Source: Streptomyces sp. NBC_00448 | Lineage (GTDB): Bacteria; Actinomycetota; Actinomycetes; Streptomycetales; Streptomycetaceae | Direction of reading: 5' to 3' | Assembly (NCBI RefSeq): GCF_036014115.1 | Contig: NZ_CP107913.1 | Location: 9,442,501 to 9,506,500, forward strand | DNA: 64,000 nt | Part shown: positions 61,701 to 64,000 of the stretch, piece after piece | Numbering within the stretch: the stretch's first letter is position 1 | Layout of the letters: every line of letters starts with the position of its first letter | Notes under the pieces: model-generated | What the model saw: the letters and a program-made list of their open reading frames with translations, nothing else | Database searches by the model: none | What the model was told of the DNA's origin: nothing | Program-made: the position numbers and the translations under genes

Positions 61701-62101
61701 CCCCCGAGCACCTGATGGGCCTGATGCGCGAACGCACCGACGTCGCCCAGGGGTTCGCCGAATACGCCCGCCTGGAGCCGTACACCCCGGAGCAGACCGT
61801 GGAACTGGTGCGGCGCCGGCTGCGCGGCTACGGCTTCCAGATGGACGAGGACGTCGCCCAGGCACTGGCCGAGACCTTCGCCCGCTCGCCCGAACAAGCC
61901 GGCGCCTACCGCGCGCACCGACTCGCCGAAAGCCTCGCCGCCGGCGCGCGGGCGCGCACCGTCACCCCGGCCGACCTGCCCCGCCAGGCCCCCGAGCGGG
62001 CGGCGGTGCTCGCCCCGGACGAGAGCGCCCCGCCCCCGGCGGTGCCCCCCGAATCCCCCGAACCCCCGTACCAGCGGCCGGAACCGCTGGCCCGGCTGTG
62101 A
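58775..62101 (+). CDS. Right-handed beta-helix fused to tandem EccA/CbbX-like AAA+ domains
   Basis: A 1108-residue protein. Residues ~30-500: a right-handed parallel beta-helix with many coils of the type GAGVVLTSGGGNVVERTTIS and GDGVHLAAASRAELSNCTV (NosD/pectate-lyase-like). A Gly-rich linker leads to AAA+ domain 1 (~545-800): LQSLVGLESVKREVTGLIDL, Walker A GPPGTGKTT, Walker B VLFIDEAYTL, NPGMASRFARTIEF, matching CbbX/SpoVK/EccA. Domain 2 (~830-1060) is degenerate: GPPGSGRRA has Arg for the Walker Lys and VLEWTEAF lacks the acidic pair. It plays the EccA role in the ESX locus. GTG start overlaps the previous stop (GTGA), with GAGGGAG upstream. Confidence 0.88.
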   Translation: MNRQVLVVSPDRPGAYRSLTEALADAAEGALITVGPGRYEEALHLVRTVTLAADGAGGTAQVHAPAGSTVVVDAEAVQMSGLLLSGADPDAPVLDVRRGQAALDGCRVAGEAWTAVLAWDAGTVALRDCQVTNSLGAGVVLTSGGGNVVERTTISEAGSSAVVVAEQGRLTLRSSTLDRAAGNGLCVNGRGAVVVEATRITGSGKPALAVEQDGRAELSRVEVTGSAGLDAYLASTADVTLADCVFTGSRGESVYVKECAPILRDCVITGAAQVALHAAAGARPVLERCRIDATPVGVLTEDGAEVTATELTVRNAATAAVRLGGGAARLTRLSVADGGPAVQALGGARLDVDEADATASGTVGIELGQGVRARLSEVRLRVGGGCALALADSAHAELDGSTVEGGGVVIGADSELTARDSEFSGSDGDGLRVAGGTLTAVGCRVHGARGDGVHLAAASRAELSNCTVFDNAGEGIRSETAEPVGVHDCEVRDNSAVGERRSGTGRVGGSGPGAGGKELTATSAAGGGAAGPGPAVTATGGTGAGPLAELQSLVGLESVKREVTGLIDLNKMTKRRMEMGLPMPPMSRHLVFAGPPGTGKTTVARLYGAVLAELGILRQGHIVEVARADLVAQIIGGTAIKTTEVFTKALGGVLFIDEAYTLTNQSRGSGPDFGQEAVETLMKLMEDHRDEIVVIVAGYSAQMDQFLASNPGMASRFARTIEFPNYEPDELVTIVRGLCGKHYYELDDGALEALNRYFVDVPKGDTFGNGRVARKIFEEMIGRQATRLSAQPHQDDSALSVLTGEDVTELPGTPAAGDGDPELPELPGLRRLAAITGLDTARSALRTRLRALAAAQQRPGTRPEPLSARANVVLEGPPGSGRRALAALYGRCLAELGLLPTGATRHIRLSSLPARWAEQPLLRLASALEENAGGVLVLEWTEAFEQRSPQSREAVLNALARIVIVPGDTVLALIGTPEHLMGLMRERTDVAQGFAEYARLEPYTPEQTVELVRRRLRGYGFQMDEDVAQALAETFARSPEQAGAYRAHRLAESLAAGARARTVTPADLPRQAPERAAVLAPDESAPPPAVPPESPEPPYQRPEPLARL

Positions 62102-62188
62102 GCTTCCGGCCCGCCGTGACCTCGAGCGGCACCCGCGGCGGACCGGGATGGAAGAGCAGACGCACACCGACGAGAGGACAGCCCGACC

Positions 62189-62524
62189 ATGGCACTGACA
62201 TCAGTCGAACTGCAGGGAATGACCGCCGCCCAGGGCACCTTCCAGACCGCCCTCGACGACGGCGCCACCTCCTACGCCCAGATGGCCGGCCAGATCGACG
62301 GCCTGCGCGGGAGCTGGACCGGTGACGCCTCGACGATCTACGGCAACGCCATGCAGGCGTGGCTGGACGACTTCAACAAGGTGAACCAGGCGCTGCGGAC
62401 GATGCTGGAGAAGCTCCAGCAGAACACGCAGGTCTACGCCAACACCCATGAGGAGACCCAGCAGACCGCCAACACGGTCGCCCAGAACATCGCCTCCGGC
62501 GTCACCAGCCTCCCGGGCTTCTGA
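62189..62524 (+). CDS. WXG100 family ESX protein 1
   Basis: A 111-residue helical-hairpin protein. The turn motif is W-T-G at 43-45 (LRGSWTGDASTIYGNAM), the WXG100 signature. N- and C-terminal helices are amphipathic (ALDDGATSYAQMAGQIDGL; VNQALRTMLEKLQQN). A strict YxxxD/E export tag is absent; the nearest is YANTHEE (Y83), one residue off. ATG with GAGAGGA upstream. Forms the substrate pair with the following gene, as in EsxA/EsxB. Confidence 0.9.
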   Translation: MALTSVELQGMTAAQGTFQTALDDGATSYAQMAGQIDGLRGSWTGDASTIYGNAMQAWLDDFNKVNQALRTMLEKLQQNTQVYANTHEETQQTANTVAQNIASGVTSLPGF

Positions 62525-62583
62525 CCCGCACCGGCCGCACCGCACCACCGCCCGTTCCCCCTCTTTCCTCCAAGGAGCCCCCC

Positions 62584-62871
62584 GTGGCGACGTACACCGT
62601 CCAGATGGAGCAGGTCGACGTCATCGTCGGCGAGATGAACGCCATCACGCAGCGGATCAACCAGGCCCTGTCCGACCTCGACAACCAGGCCAGGATCAAC
62701 CTGAGCGAGTGGACCAGCGACGCGCAGGCCACCTACGCCGAGGTCAAGGCGCAGTGGGACGCCGCTGCCGCGGACATGACCCAGAAGGCCGCCCTGGCCA
62801 CCCAGCAACTCGGCAACATCAACGAGTACTACTCCCTGGGCGAGCGCGCAGGCGTCCAACTCTGGGGCTGA
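62584..62871 (+). CDS. WXG100 family ESX protein 2 (WxS variant)
   Basis: A 95-residue helical-hairpin protein. The turn reads W-T-S (residues 43-45 in LSEWTSDAQATYAEVKAQWD), a variant of WXG. The C-terminus has YYSLGE (Y83-x-x-x-E87), a proper YxxxE secretion motif, so this partner probably carries the export signal for the heterodimer. GTG start with AAGGAG upstream, 59 bp after the first WXG gene. Confidence 0.88.
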   Translation: MATYTVQMEQVDVIVGEMNAITQRINQALSDLDNQARINLSEWTSDAQATYAEVKAQWDAAAADMTQKAALATQQLGNINEYYSLGERAGVQLWG

Positions 62872-62877
62872 CCCGCC

Positions 62878-63435
62878 ATGACCTACGGAACCCTCGACGG
62901 CACCCTGCCCCCGTCGCCCCCGGCGCCCAAGCACACCGCCCAGGCGTACGACGGCGGTACGACGCTGCCGGCCGGGCAGGGCACGTACAGCAACGACACG
63001 CCGTTCACCCCGCCGTCGGTGCCGGGCGGTACCGACGGCGGCAAGGGGACGAGCGTGGACACCCCGTCGATGGACGTGTTCGCCGACAACATCGACAAGC
63101 TCATCGCGCCCACGCAGGCGGCAGCCAAGAAGCTGGACCCGGTCAGCACGGCTCCGGGTGCCTTCTACCACGCCGACCAGATCCGCTCGAAGGTCAACGG
63201 GCTCAACGCCGACTCCGGGCTGAAGGCCCAGTACGGCAAGGTCCTGGCGGATCTGGTGCAGGGGCTCGGCGACCTGCGGGACGGAGTCAGGCAACTGGCG
63301 TCGCGCTACTCCACGTTGGAGGACGCCAACAAGATGACGTCCCAGGATCTGCAGACGGCCATGCAGTCGGCGGACGGCGACTTCTCCGTCCTGCTGACGG
63401 ACTCGGGCGGGGCGTCATCCGGCGGGGGCGCGTAA
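62878..63435 (+). CDS. ESX-associated helical protein, uncharacterised
   Basis: A 185-residue protein. The first ~65 residues are disordered, Pro/Gly/Thr-rich (PPSPPAPKHTAQAYDGGTT); residues ~68-170 are helical (VFADNIDKLIAPTQAAAKKL, YGKVLADLVQGLGDLRDGV, YSTLEDANKMTSQDLQTAM). No WXG signature and no signal peptide. It starts 6 bp after WXG100 protein 2 and ends at a terminator, so it belongs to the esx transcript. It may be a secreted partner or chaperone; not recognised. Confidence 0.7.
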   Translation: MTYGTLDGTLPPSPPAPKHTAQAYDGGTTLPAGQGTYSNDTPFTPPSVPGGTDGGKGTSVDTPSMDVFADNIDKLIAPTQAAAKKLDPVSTAPGAFYHADQIRSKVNGLNADSGLKAQYGKVLADLVQGLGDLRDGVRQLASRYSTLEDANKMTSQDLQTAMQSADGDFSVLLTDSGGASSGGGA

Positions 63436-63550
63436 CCGCACGCGGCAGAAGCCGCGTTCACCGTACGCGGCGGCACACGCGGCAGCACACGCGTCACCCA
63501 GCGGATGGCACGGCGGGTCGAGGACGACAGGTCGTGCGCAAGTGTCCTGT

Positions 63551-63587
63551 CCGGCGGGGCGGTTCGGATCACCTGACGCCCCGCCGG
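63551..63587 (+). terminator. Strong hairpin terminator after the esx genes
   Basis: CCGGCGGGGCG (63551-63561) and CGCCCCGCCGG (63577-63587) form a perfect 11-bp stem with a 15-nt loop. It lies between the helical protein (stop 63435) and the next ESX gene (start 63635), so the main transcript probably ends or is reduced here. Confidence 0.7.
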
Positions 63588-63634
63588 CCAGGACCGGCGA
63601 CCAGCGACGGCGCAATGACGGAGGACTTGCTCAC

Positions 63635-64000
63635 ATGGGCACCGACTACGACAGCAACGGTTTCTCGCAGGGCGACGACGGCGCCATCTACGGCGACCCG
63701 TCCGACACCGGCCAGATCTCCGACTACGACAGTTGGGACTGGAAGCAGATCGAGGCCGCGATCCGTGGCATGTCCGCCGGTACGGACGACCCCGACAACG
63801 TCGACCGTGCCGCGTCCGTCGCGTCGCCGCAGAGCCTCCAGGACGCGGCGAACGTCTTCTACCACGTCCAGGTGGTGCTGTCGGGCGTCGCCCAGGCCCT
63901 CCAGGACCAGGCCAAGGCGCTCGCCGGTGACGACGGCCCGTGGAAGGGCGACGCCGCCGACGCCTTCTACGACATGATGAGCACCTTCTCCAAACAGGTC
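63635..64000 (+). CDS. WxG-containing ESX substrate protein, N-terminal part (3' truncated)
   Basis: The gene runs off the window after 122 codons. Start ATG follows GGAGGA (63620-63625). The first ~45 residues are acidic, Asp/Ser/Tyr-rich (YDSNGFSQGDDGAIYGDPSD), then helices with the motif DGPWKGDAADAFYDMMSTF, a W-x-G turn like that of WXG100 and LXG-type ESX substrates. The remaining length is unknown, so it could be a longer effector. A small overlapping frame starting ATG 63615 in another phase is not coding. Confidence 0.75.
   Translation, partial: MGTDYDSNGFSQGDDGAIYGDPSDTGQISDYDSWDWKQIEAAIRGMSAGTDDPDNVDRAASVASPQSLQDAANVFYHVQVVLSGVAQALQDQAKALAGDDGPWKGDAADAFYDMMSTFSKQV

Noticed and set aside
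1..64000. CRISPR arrays, tRNA or rRNA genes, insertion sequences and integrases
   Set aside because: No regularly spaced identical repeats of CRISPR type, no cloverleaf or rRNA sequence and no transposase or integrase motifs were recognised.

Overview
The window is high-GC actinobacterial DNA, with strong G/C third codon positions, GTG and TTG starts, AGGAG-type ribosome binding sites and many ATGA overlaps. A tap-tpg telomere-protein pair, an ESX (type VII) secretion locus and a common Streptomyces intergenic repeat point to Streptomyces or a close relative with a linear replicon, probably part of an accessory chromosome arm.

Layout. 1-9200: housekeeping and accessory genes (end of a MarR regulator coupled to an MFS exporter, inositol monophosphatase-type enzyme, GNAT acetyltransferase, DoxX-like protein, LysR regulator, glucose-6-phosphate dehydrogenase, Ser/Thr kinase with a PQQ-type beta-propeller). 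9200-34130: a large, almost entirely minus-strand catabolic region. It carries a GH9 hydrolase, an aldehyde dehydrogenase and a coupled operon (BadF/BadG-type sugar kinase, SIS protein, two Gfo/Idh/MocA oxidoreductases, TIM-barrel isomerase, copper amine oxidase with a His-rich tail, GntR/UTRA regulator). Next to it are an epimerase, a second isomerase, two ThuA proteins, a peptide/oligosaccharide-type ABC importer, a third oxidoreductase and a divergent zinc-type dehydrogenase with a second GntR/UTRA paralogue. Both control regions carry the same ACCA/TGGT repeat with a helical-turn period, so I read the region as one regulon for an amine-bearing sugar or cyclitol glycoside; the substrate is unknown.

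34280-45690: small accessory genes (orphan type II thioesterase, a collapsed VOC pseudogene, zinc-ribbon protein, cold-shock-domain protein, GNAT), then tap-tpg for replication of linear DNA ends. After these come a TetR/NmrA divergent pair with a perfect 11-bp-arm palindrome, a nitroreductase, a two-domain VOC protein, and a HEAT-repeat gene followed by a MerR-HEAT fusion gene behind a MerR-type promoter with a 19-bp spacer.

45690-47500 holds no convincing gene and leads into the ESX locus: eccC, a translationally coupled 87-codon ORF made of ten RTTxx pentapeptides, eccD, eccB, a 1417-residue protein whose C-terminus resembles an ADP-ribosyltransferase fold without its catalytic glutamate, a fusion of a right-handed beta-helix to tandem EccA-like AAA+ domains, two WXG100 proteins, a helical accessory protein, and the start of a further WxG protein that runs off the window. 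EccE and mycosin are not present within the window. No rRNA, tRNA, CRISPR array, integrase or insertion sequence was recognised.
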